Assembly (NCBI GenBank): GCA_017620845.1
Contig: JAGAUJ010000021.1
Coordinates: 1-57,096, forward strand
Length of the DNA: 57,096 nucleotides
DNA from: Rickettsiales bacterium
GTDB taxonomy: Bacteria > Pseudomonadota > Alphaproteobacteria > Rickettsiales > UBA1997
Direction of reading: 5' to 3'
Shown here: positions 28,284-36,103 of the stretch, piece after piece
Numbering within the stretch: the first letter of the stretch is position 1
Layout of the letters: each line of letters begins with the position of its first letter
The notes under the pieces: generated by a model
Seen by the model: only the letters and a program-made list of their open reading frames with translations
Databases searched by the model: none
Told to the model about the DNA's origin: nothing
Program-made: the position numbers and the translations under genes

Positions 28284-29214
28284 TTTCTACCTCGTTATTA
28301 TTTTTCAAATTAATATTTTTGTAATGTAAATTTTGTATATAACTATCTCTTGCAAAAATATATGGATCAAAAGATTTTTCTAAAAATTGTTCATTTAATT
28401 TTACTGCACCATCAACTTTTCCACTATAACCCCCAATATATTTTGGCACTAATAATTCATTTGGCGTTAAATCTCCAATATCTCCATCAAATCCCAAAAG
28501 GTTAAAAGAAAATGGATCAACAACAACACCCAATAACATACCAGTTCCCTCTCTTAAAGTGCTTGGACCAAAAAATGGTAACATTAAATATAAACCGTTT
28601 CCAACACCATAGTAAGCAAGCGTTTGACCGAAAGTTCTTTTTTCCCTATAAAAACCAAAATACTCTGCTGGATTAAATAAACCAAATACCCCAATCGTCA
28701 TATTTGTTGTAAATGTTGCAATAGTTTTAAAAGAATTTTTATAGTCAAGTTGTAAAATTGAATTTATTAGAGTTAATGGATCAAAAAATCTATCTCCAAA
28801 ATTACTTAAACAATCCCTTATAAATTGATTTGTTATTGTATTGTAAAATTTTATTAAAGGTTCACCAACATTATTTAAAATAAAAATATTAAATGAAAAA
28901 ATTTTTCTATTAATTTTTTCCAATGGATCTTTGATTGTTATTGTTTCTGTTTCTGTATAATAATCATCATATTCATCATATTCATCAATTTCATTATTTA
29001 TCTCATTTATTTTGGTTACATCACCTTTACTAATATTATTATATGTCTTACTACTATTGCTATTTGTAACTATACTTTCAACATCAACACCATTAATACT
29101 AACCTCTTTTACAAACTCAACCTTTTTTACTACACAAAAAGCATCAACACTATTAAATACAAATAATATCAATATCAACAATTTAACACAATATCTACAT
29201 CTTATCAATTTCAT
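28273..29214 (-). CDS. mlaA: Outer-membrane lipoprotein-type MlaA (VacJ)
   Basis: Takes misplaced phospholipids out of the outer leaflet of the outer membrane. I choose the ATG at 29214 because AAGGTGG lies five bases before it, giving about 313 residues. The signal region (RCRYCVKLLILILFVFNSVDAFC) ends with AFC, which could be a lipobox although Phe at -1 is atypical. The family text is clear: DPLEKINRKIFSFN near residue 90, a PLTLINSILQLDY stretch, RTFGQTLAYYG, and GPSTLREGTGMLLG. An insertion of about 60 acidic, Tyr/Asp/Glu-rich residues precedes the core. It is adjacent to mlaC and close to aas, all acting on envelope lipids. Confidence 0.92.
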   Translation of the reverse strand: MKLIRCRYCVKLLILILFVFNSVDAFCVVKKVEFVKEVSINGVDVESIVTNSNSSKTYNNISKGDVTKINEINNEIDEYDEYDDYYTETETITIKDPLEKINRKIFSFNIFILNNVGEPLIKFYNTITNQFIRDCLSNFGDRFFDPLTLINSILQLDYKNSFKTIATFTTNMTIGVFGLFNPAEYFGFYREKRTFGQTLAYYGVGNGLYLMLPFFGPSTLREGTGMLLGVVVDPFSFNLLGFDGDIGDLTPNELLVPKYIGGYSGKVDGAVKLNEQFLEKSFDPYIFARDSYIQNLHYKNINLKNNNEVENEE

Positions 29215-29602
29215 TTTCCACCTTATACAAATTAAGTGTTTCAACATATACATTTATAATCTTCAAAGTCAATCCTTTTTCAGCCATAGATATCATTTTA
29301 GCAATTCTTAACTGATTATAATTTTTTATTGTTATCAATAATTTATAAGCCTTTGTCAAATCCCTATCAATTAAATATACAAGTGCAAGCAAATATTTTA
29401 CTTGTTCATCATTTGGCCACAACCTTAAAGTTATTTTTAATCTATTTTTACACTCGTCCAATGCACCGCATTCAAAAAAATCCACTGCTTGTGCAATATT
29501 ATTTTCCCTTAAAAAAGATAGATGCAACTTTAAATCATTTAAATTATTTACCACCATCTCCTTTGTTTTAATAAAAAAATTTTTAACTTTTCTTATATAC
29601 AT
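29195..29602 (-). CDS. Small TPR-like protein
   Basis: I start at 29602, where GGAGG lies just upstream of the ATG; this gives 135 residues. There is no signal peptide. The centre reads as one or two tetratricopeptide-like helix pairs (AVDFFECGALDECKNRLKITLRLWPNDEQVKYLLALVYL, here shown only as a region near residues 48-85: Ala/Leu/Tyr at regular spacing and a WPND turn). It is probably a protein-binding scaffold. It overlaps mlaA by 20 bases and sits just downstream of aas, so it is co-transcribed with the lipid genes. No firm function. Confidence 0.55.
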   Translation of the reverse strand: MYIRKVKNFFIKTKEMVVNNLNDLKLHLSFLRENNIAQAVDFFECGALDECKNRLKITLRLWPNDEQVKYLLALVYLIDRDLTKAYKLLITIKNYNQLRIAKMISMAEKGLTLKIINVYVETLNLYKVENEIDKM

Positions 29603-29652
29603 ACCCCTCCAACATAAAATATTTTTAATATTTCCATATCCCACATATCTTA

Positions 29653-31821
29653 TTAACACATACCCAATTCAACCAAAATTTCTTGTTTTAATTTTATATT
29701 ATCTCTTTTCCCACTTGGTAAAACTGGTATTTCTTCCTTATAAATTATAGTTTTTGGTAAACACAATTCAGAAATAAAATTATTTTTTATATAAGACTGC
29801 AACTTTTCCATATCAACCATCTTATTATCTGTAACCAAAACTATTTGCTCACCTTTTGATTCGTGTGGTATTGAAATTGCACAATATTGAAACTCAGTAT
29901 TCATCCATTTAAAACACTTCTCTGCTATATTTTCAACATGTGTCAATGAAACCATCTCTCCACCAATTTTAGCAAATCTTTTTATTCTATCTTTAATAAA
30001 GAAATAACCAGCATTATCAACTTCCACAACATCACCGGTGTTATACCAACCATCTTTCAAAGGAACTATTTTTCCAGGATTACCTGCCTTTATATAACCT
30101 TTCATAATATTTGGACCTTTAACATATAAAACACCTCCATTTTTTATACCATCAACTTTTTCAAATTTATATTCAACACCCGGCAACATTTGTCCAACCG
30201 AACCAAACCTACAAAATACTGGATTATTAGCAGCAATCACTGGGGCGCACTCAGTAGCACCATAACCTTCTAATAATCTAACACCAAATATTTCTGACCA
30301 AGTCTCCCTTGTATCTTGTTTTATTGCTTCTGCACCACCTAAAATAAGTCTTATACTATTAAAATCATATGAATGAGCAACCTTTGAATAACCTCTAAAA
30401 AATGTATCAGTTGCCAGCAAAGCAGTAGCGCCAGTTTCATATACCAATTCAGGAATAATTCTATAATGTAATGGAGATGGATATAAAAATAATTTACTTC
30501 CACACAATAAAGGAAATATTGAACCAATAGTCAAACCAAAACAATGGAACATTGGCAAAATATTAAATAAAATATCAGAATTATTCAAATCAAAGAAACA
30601 CTTGCATTGTAAGACATTTGAAACCATATTATTATGACTCAATACAACAGCCTTTGGTGCACCTTCTGAACCAGAAGTAAACAACACAGCACATTCTTTA
30701 TCGGCACTATTTTTAAATGGTATATATTTTTTCTTATACAACAAATAAGCATATAATTTATCTTTTAATGTAAATGTTTTTGCTATATCTTCAAGATAAT
30801 AAATTTTTATATTTGAACTTTCTATTGCACTAACCATTTCTTGTAATTTAGCAGTTTCTATAAATTCCCTTGAAGTTATAATATTCTCAACAAGTGCAGT
30901 CTTACACATTAACACAACACTTGCAATACCACTTGAAAAATTTATCATTGTCGGCACTCTTTCATAAGCCACTAAACCAAAAAATGCACAAATATTAGCA
31001 CAAGAATTCGGTAATAACAAACCAATGTGTTCTTGTTGTTTAAAATGTTCTTTAAAATAATTTCCTAAAATAAAACTTTTTATTATTATATCTTTAAAAC
31101 TTTGCGGTTTCCTCTTAATATCTTCCAAGTATTTTTTTCTAACAAAAAAACCCTCTTTTGCATTTATTTTAGCAGTCTTCATTAACATATTAAACAACGA
31201 TTTTCTACCATCATAAAGAGTTTTAAATTTAGTTTCTATCATTATTCTATATATTTGATTACTCAAATAATCTCTTTGCCTTCTCAAATTATTATCTAAC
31301 TTAAAATTTATAGGTTTGTCTATTGTTATTGTTGTTCTTGGTAATGGTCTTAAATGTAATTTACCTTTTAAAATTGAAAAATAACTATATTCAGCACCAT
31401 TAATCCACACCGGAATAATAGGAGCGTCAGTTTTATCTGCTATAATACCTGGAGCTTCATAAATTTTCATCAGTCCGCCATTTTTTGTAAGCCTTCCCTC
31501 TGGAAACAAAAAACATCTTCTCCCACCATTAATTTTTGTAATAACTTCTTTTAAAGATGTTGGATCTATCGGATTAAACTCTATTATATCTGCACCTCTC
31601 AACAAAAACCTAATCCATCTTTTTCTTAATAGATAACTATTTAATGCTAAAACTGGATTTCCCGGTAAAAAAGCATATATTAACACAGGGTCCAAAAAAG
31701 ACACATGGTTTGATATAAAAAGAGCCTTCTCTGGTAAATTTTTTATATCTAACTTTGTTTTACATCTTACTTTAATACATCTAAAAAATATTCTTAATAA
31801 TTTTCTTTTTAAATCAAACAT
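29653..31821 (-). CDS. aas: Acyltransferase/acyl-ACP synthetase fusion (Aas)
   Basis: A 722-residue two-domain enzyme. Residues 1-200 are a PlsC-type acyltransferase: NHVSFLDP (HX4D catalytic motif near residue 38), FLFPEGRLTK near 100, and IIPVWI. From about 220 on is an AMP-binding acyl-activating domain: the P-loop-like VLFTSGSEGAPKAVVLSH near 385, LEGYGATECAPV near 510, GWYNTGDVVEVD near 590, and a conserved Lys near the C-terminus (PSGKRDNIKLK). In E. coli, Aas re-acylates lyso-phosphatidylethanolamine at the inner membrane. The MFS half (LplT) sometimes fused or adjacent is absent here. It lies next to mlaA/mlaC, consistent with phospholipid recycling. Confidence 0.92.
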   Translation of the reverse strand: MFDLKRKLLRIFFRCIKVRCKTKLDIKNLPEKALFISNHVSFLDPVLIYAFLPGNPVLALNSYLLRKRWIRFLLRGADIIEFNPIDPTSLKEVITKINGGRRCFLFPEGRLTKNGGLMKIYEAPGIIADKTDAPIIPVWINGAEYSYFSILKGKLHLRPLPRTTITIDKPINFKLDNNLRRQRDYLSNQIYRIMIETKFKTLYDGRKSLFNMLMKTAKINAKEGFFVRKKYLEDIKRKPQSFKDIIIKSFILGNYFKEHFKQQEHIGLLLPNSCANICAFFGLVAYERVPTMINFSSGIASVVLMCKTALVENIITSREFIETAKLQEMVSAIESSNIKIYYLEDIAKTFTLKDKLYAYLLYKKKYIPFKNSADKECAVLFTSGSEGAPKAVVLSHNNMVSNVLQCKCFFDLNNSDILFNILPMFHCFGLTIGSIFPLLCGSKLFLYPSPLHYRIIPELVYETGATALLATDTFFRGYSKVAHSYDFNSIRLILGGAEAIKQDTRETWSEIFGVRLLEGYGATECAPVIAANNPVFCRFGSVGQMLPGVEYKFEKVDGIKNGGVLYVKGPNIMKGYIKAGNPGKIVPLKDGWYNTGDVVEVDNAGYFFIKDRIKRFAKIGGEMVSLTHVENIAEKCFKWMNTEFQYCAISIPHESKGEQIVLVTDNKMVDMEKLQSYIKNNFISELCLPKTIIYKEEIPVLPSGKRDNIKLKQEILVELGMC

Positions 31822-31837
31822 AATTAACCTCTATTCT

Positions 31838-32887
31838 TTATTCAAAAATCTTAAATCCATAATGTCTTAAAAATCTTATATCTCCATCATATAAGTTTCT
31901 AATATCTCTTATTCCATATTTTAACATTGCCATTCTTTCTATACCAAAACCAAAAGCAAAACCCGTATATTTATCTGTATCAATACCAACATTTTTAAAT
32001 ACATTTGGATGCAACATACCAGCACCTAAAATCTCAATCCATTCTTCACCTTCACCCAATATTATTTTGCCATCACTTTTTTTACATTTAATATCAACCT
32101 CAATACTTGGAGATGTAAAAGGAAAATAACTTGGCCTAAATCTCAATGGAACTTGTTTTAAATTAAAAAATTTTTTTAATATAGTAGATAAACAATCTTT
32201 TAAATCTTGCATATTCACATTTTCATCAACATATACACCTTCCATTTGATGAAACATTGGAGAATGTGTAGCATCCATCTCACTTCTAAATACTTTACCA
32301 GTGCATATAAACTTAAAAGGTGGTTTTTTCTTTGACATTTCTCTAACTTCCATTGTAGTAGTTTGTGTCCTTAATAAAATCACATCATTATTTTCAATAT
32401 CATTTTTTAAATAAAAAGTATCTTGCATTTGCCTTGCTGGATGGTGTTTTGGAATATTTAAACCTTCAAAACAATTCCAATCATTTTCTATTTCTGAACC
32501 ATTTGTTATAGAAAAACCCATTGAATATAATATATCTCTTAATTCCTTTTGAACCTTAACCATTGGATGAATAACACCAATATTTTCTTTTTTTACAGGC
32601 AAAGTTATATCAATACTTTCTTTTTTTAAATCTTCATTTATTTTTTCTTGAATAAACTTATCTTCAATTTTTTGTAACTCTTCTGTTATAAAATTTTTTA
32701 ATATATTTACTTCAGCACCAATAGTCTTTTTCTCTTCTATTGATAAAGTAGACATATTTTTCATTATATCATTTATTTTACTTTTTTTACCTAAAAACTC
32801 AATTTTTAAATTTTTAACATCTTCCAATGTTTTTAATATTTCAATTTTACTCAAAAAATCATTTTTTATATTTTTTATATTTTCCAT
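31838..32887 (-). CDS. pheS: Phenylalanyl-tRNA synthetase alpha subunit
   Basis: Catalytic class II subunit charging tRNA-Phe. The 349 residues have the N-terminal coiled coil (about 1-90) that grips tRNA and the class II core: motif 2 region FICTGKVFRSEMDATHSP near 193, FHQMEGVYVD near 210, an EWIEILGAGMLHP stretch, and the motif 3 GFAFGFGIERMAMLKYG near 320. Length is normal. The beta-subunit gene pheT, usually directly downstream, is not here; aas follows instead, so pheT must lie elsewhere. It is also separated in orientation from rpmI-rplT, its frequent upstream neighbours, which lie 1.8 kb away on the plus strand. Confidence 0.97.
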   Translation of the reverse strand: MENIKNIKNDFLSKIEILKTLEDVKNLKIEFLGKKSKINDIMKNMSTLSIEEKKTIGAEVNILKNFITEELQKIEDKFIQEKINEDLKKESIDITLPVKKENIGVIHPMVKVQKELRDILYSMGFSITNGSEIENDWNCFEGLNIPKHHPARQMQDTFYLKNDIENNDVILLRTQTTTMEVREMSKKKPPFKFICTGKVFRSEMDATHSPMFHQMEGVYVDENVNMQDLKDCLSTILKKFFNLKQVPLRFRPSYFPFTSPSIEVDIKCKKSDGKIILGEGEEWIEILGAGMLHPNVFKNVGIDTDKYTGFAFGFGIERMAMLKYGIRDIRNLYDGDIRFLRHYGFKIFE

Positions 32888-32898
32888 ATATATTTAAC

Positions 32899-33693
32899 CT
32901 ACCTTTTTAATTTATATAAATTATTATTATAAATACACACAATATCAGCTCCACTTCTCAATGTAAACTGACTTGAAACTTGTTCTATAACCAAATAATT
33001 CTCAACTATTCTATAATTAACTAATGATTCATAACCACTTGTATCAACTGCATATATTGCTGGCATTTCATAATTATTTTTACCAAATTCAAGATATGTA
33101 AAATCTCCATCATCAAAAATCTTTACTGGTGCTATATTTTCACTTCCACTAAATTCATAATTAAAATTATAAGCATCAAGATTTCTTAAATCTGGCATAT
33201 CACTTCTATTCTTTGTATTATTAAATATTGCAATATTTTTGTCTTCTGTTTCTGGATACATAAATTTTACATAAAATAAAACATCATCCTCTTGAACAGA
33301 AGCCGCTTCAACAGCATCCAATTCAAAATGATATGTTCTTTTATTTGTCATAACAGTCATATTTGTATTTGCATAATCCAATACTGGTTTTAAAAATAAT
33401 TTATTTTCTAAAACAACAGTTTGCCAAGACATAGTATCACCCATTGAAATTGTTTGCACTGTTTCACCTTTTTCAAATTCAATATATGATTGTGATAAAT
33501 AATGTCCTACATATCTATATACATCGTTTGGGTTATATATATATGCTCTAAATCTTTTTTCTGCACCTATTACTCTTGGCAATTGGACTGCATAAATATT
33601 CTGTATAAAAATACATTGTAAAAACAATAAAAAACTAAAAAACAATTTTTTAAACAATATTCCACTCCTAAATAACATTTTAAACATATTCAT
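32899..33693 (-). CDS. virB9: VirB9-family type IV secretion outer-core protein
   Basis: A 264-residue secreted protein matching VirB9/TrbG/CagX: N-terminal signal (about residues 14-36, ending IYAVQLPR), then the conserved N-domain RFRAYIYNPNDVYR, IEFEKGETVQTISMGDTMSWQ near 75-95 and KRTYHFELDAV near 125. The C-terminal domain, which binds the VirB7/VirB10 outer-membrane core, is recognisable (PAIYAVDTSG). VirB9 forms the outer-membrane part of a type IV secretion channel. It sits one base after virB8, so the two are one unit. No virB4, virB6, virB10, virB11 or virD4 is in the window. Confidence 0.9.
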   Translation of the reverse strand: MNMFKMLFRSGILFKKLFFSFLLFLQCIFIQNIYAVQLPRVIGAEKRFRAYIYNPNDVYRYVGHYLSQSYIEFEKGETVQTISMGDTMSWQTVVLENKLFLKPVLDYANTNMTVMTNKRTYHFELDAVEAASVQEDDVLFYVKFMYPETEDKNIAIFNNTKNRSDMPDLRNLDAYNFNYEFSGSENIAPVKIFDDGDFTYLEFGKNNYEMPAIYAVDTSGYESLVNYRIVENYLVIEQVSSQFTLRSGADIVCIYNNNLYKLKR

Positions 33694-33694
33694 A

Positions 33695-34459
33695 TTATAC
33701 CTTTGTTATTTTATAATCACTAACTATTAAAACTGGTTTTGTAAATTCTTTTTTTATATTATTGTATTTTATTGTCTCATATTTGAAAGTTAATAACATT
33801 TTTTCATCACTCATTGTTCTTTTGCCTTGTGAATCAATAAAAATAGTAGTATATTCTATTTCTGCCTCTGTTGGCATATTTGTAAATACATAATTTTTAA
33901 TTTTATCTTTAAAATCTTTTTTTTCATTTTTTATAAACTTAAAAGATTTTATGACAACATTTTGACTTACATTTTTATTAAACATATTTCCGGATATTTG
34001 ATTAAAATCATTTCTAAATCTTTGAAATAACTCATTTGTAGAATAATTTTTAATTTTTGTTAATTTTATATTTAAATCTTCAATTTTACCACTCTTATAG
34101 TTATGTGTAAACAATTCTCTTGTATAGTTTATTATTAAAAATCTTAATATTGCCTCATTTGAATTATATTTCAAACCAGCAGGCTTAATTGGACTAATTT
34201 CTGTATAATAATCAACAACATTATCTCTTTTTACCAAAATCGGGAATGATTCTTTTAGTGGTAATATATTTTTTATTGTAAAATATAAAAATATTAGTAT
34301 TAAAAAACTCATAAAGGACAGCAGAATGAAATAAGTTCTTTCTGCTATAACATTTAAATATTTTAAACAATACCAATCCAGAGCGTCTTTAAAATATGTT
34401 TTTTCTTCAACAATAGTAGCAACTACCTCTGAATATTTTATTTTTTCTTTTTCTGCCAT
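33695..34459 (-). CDS. virB8: VirB8-family type IV secretion inner-membrane protein
   Basis: A 254-residue bitopic protein: cytosolic N-terminus, one transmembrane helix (LLSFMSFLILIFLYFTI, about residues 46-62), then a periplasmic NTF2-like domain with VKRDNVVDYYTEISPI near 77 and a YTTIFIDSQGKRT stretch. VirB8 is an assembly factor of the inner-membrane platform of type IV secretion. It is first in the long minus-strand run, followed by virB9 one base later and then pheS, so secretion genes are mixed with housekeeping genes here. The tRNA/rpmI promoter lies upstream in the opposite direction. Confidence 0.9.
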   Translation of the reverse strand: MAEKEKIKYSEVVATIVEEKTYFKDALDWYCLKYLNVIAERTYFILLSFMSFLILIFLYFTIKNILPLKESFPILVKRDNVVDYYTEISPIKPAGLKYNSNEAILRFLIINYTRELFTHNYKSGKIEDLNIKLTKIKNYSTNELFQRFRNDFNQISGNMFNKNVSQNVVIKSFKFIKNEKKDFKDKIKNYVFTNMPTEAEIEYTTIFIDSQGKRTMSDEKMLLTFKYETIKYNNIKKEFTKPVLIVSDYKITKV

Positions 34460-34550
34460 TATATTAATTAAAATATAGACAACATGTTGTATGTTAATAA
34501 TAATATAAAAAATAATTTTATCAAGAAAATTTTAATTATAATATTTTTTT

Positions 34551-34580
34551 CTTGACAAATTAAAAAATACCATCTATAAT
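34551..34580 (+). promoter_or_regulatory. Strong promoter for the tRNA-rpmI-rplT unit
   Basis: TTGACA (34551-34556), 18 bases, then TATAAT (34575-34580): both hexamers match the sigma-70 consensus exactly. The tRNA 5' end at 34595 is where a short transcript leader would end. Confidence 0.88.
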
Positions 34581-34594
34581 TTCCTTTGGATAAG

Positions 34595-34670
34595 GGGACA
34601 GTAGCTCAGGGGTCAGAGCAGGATGCTCATAACGTCTTGGTCGTAGGTTCAAATCCTACCTGTCCCACCA
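34595..34670 (+). tRNA. tRNA with CAU anticodon (elongator Met or lysidine-type Ile)
   Basis: A 76-nt cloverleaf with an encoded CCA end. The acceptor stem GGGACAG pairs with CTGTCCC, the D arm has GCTC/GAGC, and the anticodon loop CTCATAA is closed by GGATG/CGTCT. The T arm is GTAGG/CCTAC with loop TTCAAAT, and the discriminator is A. The base pair at position 1 and the lack of three G:C pairs at the foot of the anticodon stem rule out the initiator. The anticodon CAU alone cannot separate elongator tRNA-Met from tRNA-Ile2, whose C34 is changed to lysidine by TilS; TTGGTCG after the anticodon stem somewhat resembles E. coli Ile2. Confidence 0.95.
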
Positions 34671-34703
34671 TCATAAAAAAATAATCAAATATTAAGGACA
34701 AAG

Positions 34704-34925
34704 ATGCCAAAATTAAAAACAAATAGTTCTTGTAAAGGAAGATATAAGATATCAGGAACTGGAAAAATTTTATTTAAACATGTTGGAAAAAGACATGGTA
34801 TGACAAAAAGAAGTAAACAACAAATAAGAGATAAAAGAAAACAAGGAGTTATGTCTTATGGAGACGGAAAAACAGTTTTCAAAAAGTTTATGAGTTACTT
34901 CAAAAAATTAAGAAAAATAATGTAG
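34704..34925 (+). CDS. rpmI: 50S ribosomal protein L35
   Basis: A 73-residue, very basic protein of the large subunit. The start MPKLKTNSSCKGRYK and the HxMTKRSK-like stretch (KRHGMTKRSKQQ) identify L35. AAGGAC lies about eight bases before the ATG. It is followed after nine bases by rplT, and both lie 33 bases after the tRNA, so all three probably share the strong promoter upstream. No separate translation initiation factor IF3 gene (infC), often first in this operon, is present. Confidence 0.95.
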   Translation: MPKLKTNSSCKGRYKISGTGKILFKHVGKRHGMTKRSKQQIRDKRKQGVMSYGDGKTVFKKFMSYFKKLRKIM

Positions 34926-34934
34926 GGGTATAAG

Positions 34935-35288
34935 ATGACAAGATCAACAAATAATGTTGCTGCAAGAGCAAGAAGAAAAAAAGTTCTAAAAATTACAAAA
35001 GGTTTTAGAGGAAGAGCAAAAAATTGTTTGACTATTGCCAAAGAAAGAGGTGAAAGAGCCCTACAATATGCTTATAGAGATAGAAAAAATAGAAAAAGAG
35101 ATTTTAGAGCATTATGGATTCAAAGAATTAATGCTGGTGTTAGACAATTTGGTATGACATATTCTAATTTTATGAATGGTTTAACAAAGTTAAATATTGT
35201 TATAGATAGAAAAATGTTGTCTGAAATGGCTATAAATGAACCAAAAAGTTTTGAAGAATTGGTTAATAATGTTAAGGCTAATGCTTAG
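34935..35288 (+). CDS. rplT: 50S ribosomal protein L20
   Basis: A 117-residue large-subunit assembly protein. The N-terminal basic extension (ARARRKKVLKITKGFRGRAKN) and the core (ALWIQRINAGVRQFGMTYSNFMNGL) are typical of L20, and length is normal. It follows rpmI by nine bases (GGGGT just before the start) and is closed by a strong terminator. In many bacteria L20 represses this operon by binding the mRNA; I see no clear operator in the short leader here. Confidence 0.97.
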   Translation: MTRSTNNVAARARRKKVLKITKGFRGRAKNCLTIAKERGERALQYAYRDRKNRKRDFRALWIQRINAGVRQFGMTYSNFMNGLTKLNIVIDRKMLSEMAINEPKSFEELVNNVKANA

Positions 35289-35319
35289 TATTTAACTGAT
35301 TAGTTAGTATGTTTATTTG

Positions 35320-35347
35320 CCCCACCAAAAAATTTGGTGGGGTTTTT
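35320..35347 (+). terminator. Intrinsic terminator after rplT
   Basis: CCCCACCAAA (35320-35329) pairs perfectly with TTTGGTGGGG (35333-35342), followed by TTTTT. It is a textbook rho-independent terminator 31 bases after the stop. Confidence 0.95.
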
Positions 35348-35426
35348 GCTTTAATAATGGTTGTGGTTTTATTTTTAATATATATAAATAACTTAATAAT
35401 ATAAAATCATAATATTAACAAACATA

Positions 35427-35454
35427 TTGAAAATTATTTTTTATACATTATACT
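35427..35454 (+). promoter_or_regulatory. Probable ssrA promoter
   Basis: TTGAAA (35427-35432), 16 bases, TATACT (35449-35454). A start near 35461 would place the first nucleotides at the small hairpin GTCTTCAAGAC, just before the acceptor piece of tmRNA. Confidence 0.6.
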
Positions 35455-35460
35455 ATTATT

Positions 35461-35766
35461 GTCTTCAAGACTATGATAATAAACTTTATACAGAATAGGT
35501 GTTATGGACTCGGGGGCGGTACCCGACACCTCCACCAAAAAATTATGGGGGTGAAATAGTGTTGACATTCATTAAAAAGTATAAACTTTATCCGGTAAGA
35601 TACAACCGTAATAGTTCAAATTAAAATTAAATGCAAACGATAACGTTGCTAACAATGTTGCAATGGCTGCTTAGTCGTAAGACTATATTTCAATAGAAAT
35701 ATTATCGCTTGATTGCGATTGCTGTTGTAGCGGGGCTTGGGAACGCCTGTCAACAGAAGTTCCCAT
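35461..35766 (+). ncRNA. ssrA: Permuted two-piece tmRNA (alphaproteobacterial ssrA)
   Basis: Rescues stalled ribosomes and tags their products. The gene is circularly permuted. The 3' acceptor part comes first and ends CACCTCC-A-CCA (35527-35537). After a nine-base linker the 5' part starts at 35547 with GGGGGTG, which pairs with CACCTCC in a 7-bp acceptor stem (one G:U). GTGAAATAGTGTTGACATTC is the conserved post-acceptor text. The tag frame runs 35633-35674: GCA as resume codon, then codons spelling NDNVANNVAMAA and TAG, so the tag would be A(charged Ala)-ANDNVANNVAMAA. Downstream, CTGTTG (35722-35727)/CAACAG (35751-35756) interlocks with GGGAAC (35739-35744)/GTTCCC (35759-35764), an H-type pseudoknot. 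The linker is removed to give two RNAs. Outer ends are approximate. Confidence 0.93.
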
Positions 35767-36103
35767 TAATATATCTTTTTATTCATTCTTATTTTTTAAA
35801 AAACGTGTTAAATCATAAAAAAACTTATGTAAACTATTCTATTTTGAAGTAAAATAAATATCATAAATATGATGTATAATATCCATTTTTATTACCACTA
35901 TATACTTAGACTTCTTATATAAACTTAAAATGTAATAAATAATATTAAATTTTATAATATAACCTTATATCAATATATTAAAACTTTTAACAATAAATAA
36001 GATTATAATAATAGCAAATGTCTACACAACAAAACAATACTTTTATCAAATTTAAACAGTTTTAATAAATTTAATACAATAAAAAAAATATAATACTTAT
36101 AAT
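35767..36103. other. Intergenic region between ssrA and the exporter operon
   Basis: About 340 AT-rich bases between the end of ssrA and the end of the minus-strand permease gene. T-rich tracts at 35774-35797 may end the ssrA transcript. I see no open frame, RNA gene or clear hairpin in the rest. Confidence 0.6.

Noticed and set aside
34595-34670. Initiator tRNA-fMet
   Set aside because: It has a paired position 1:72 and lacks the three consecutive G:C pairs next to the anticodon loop.
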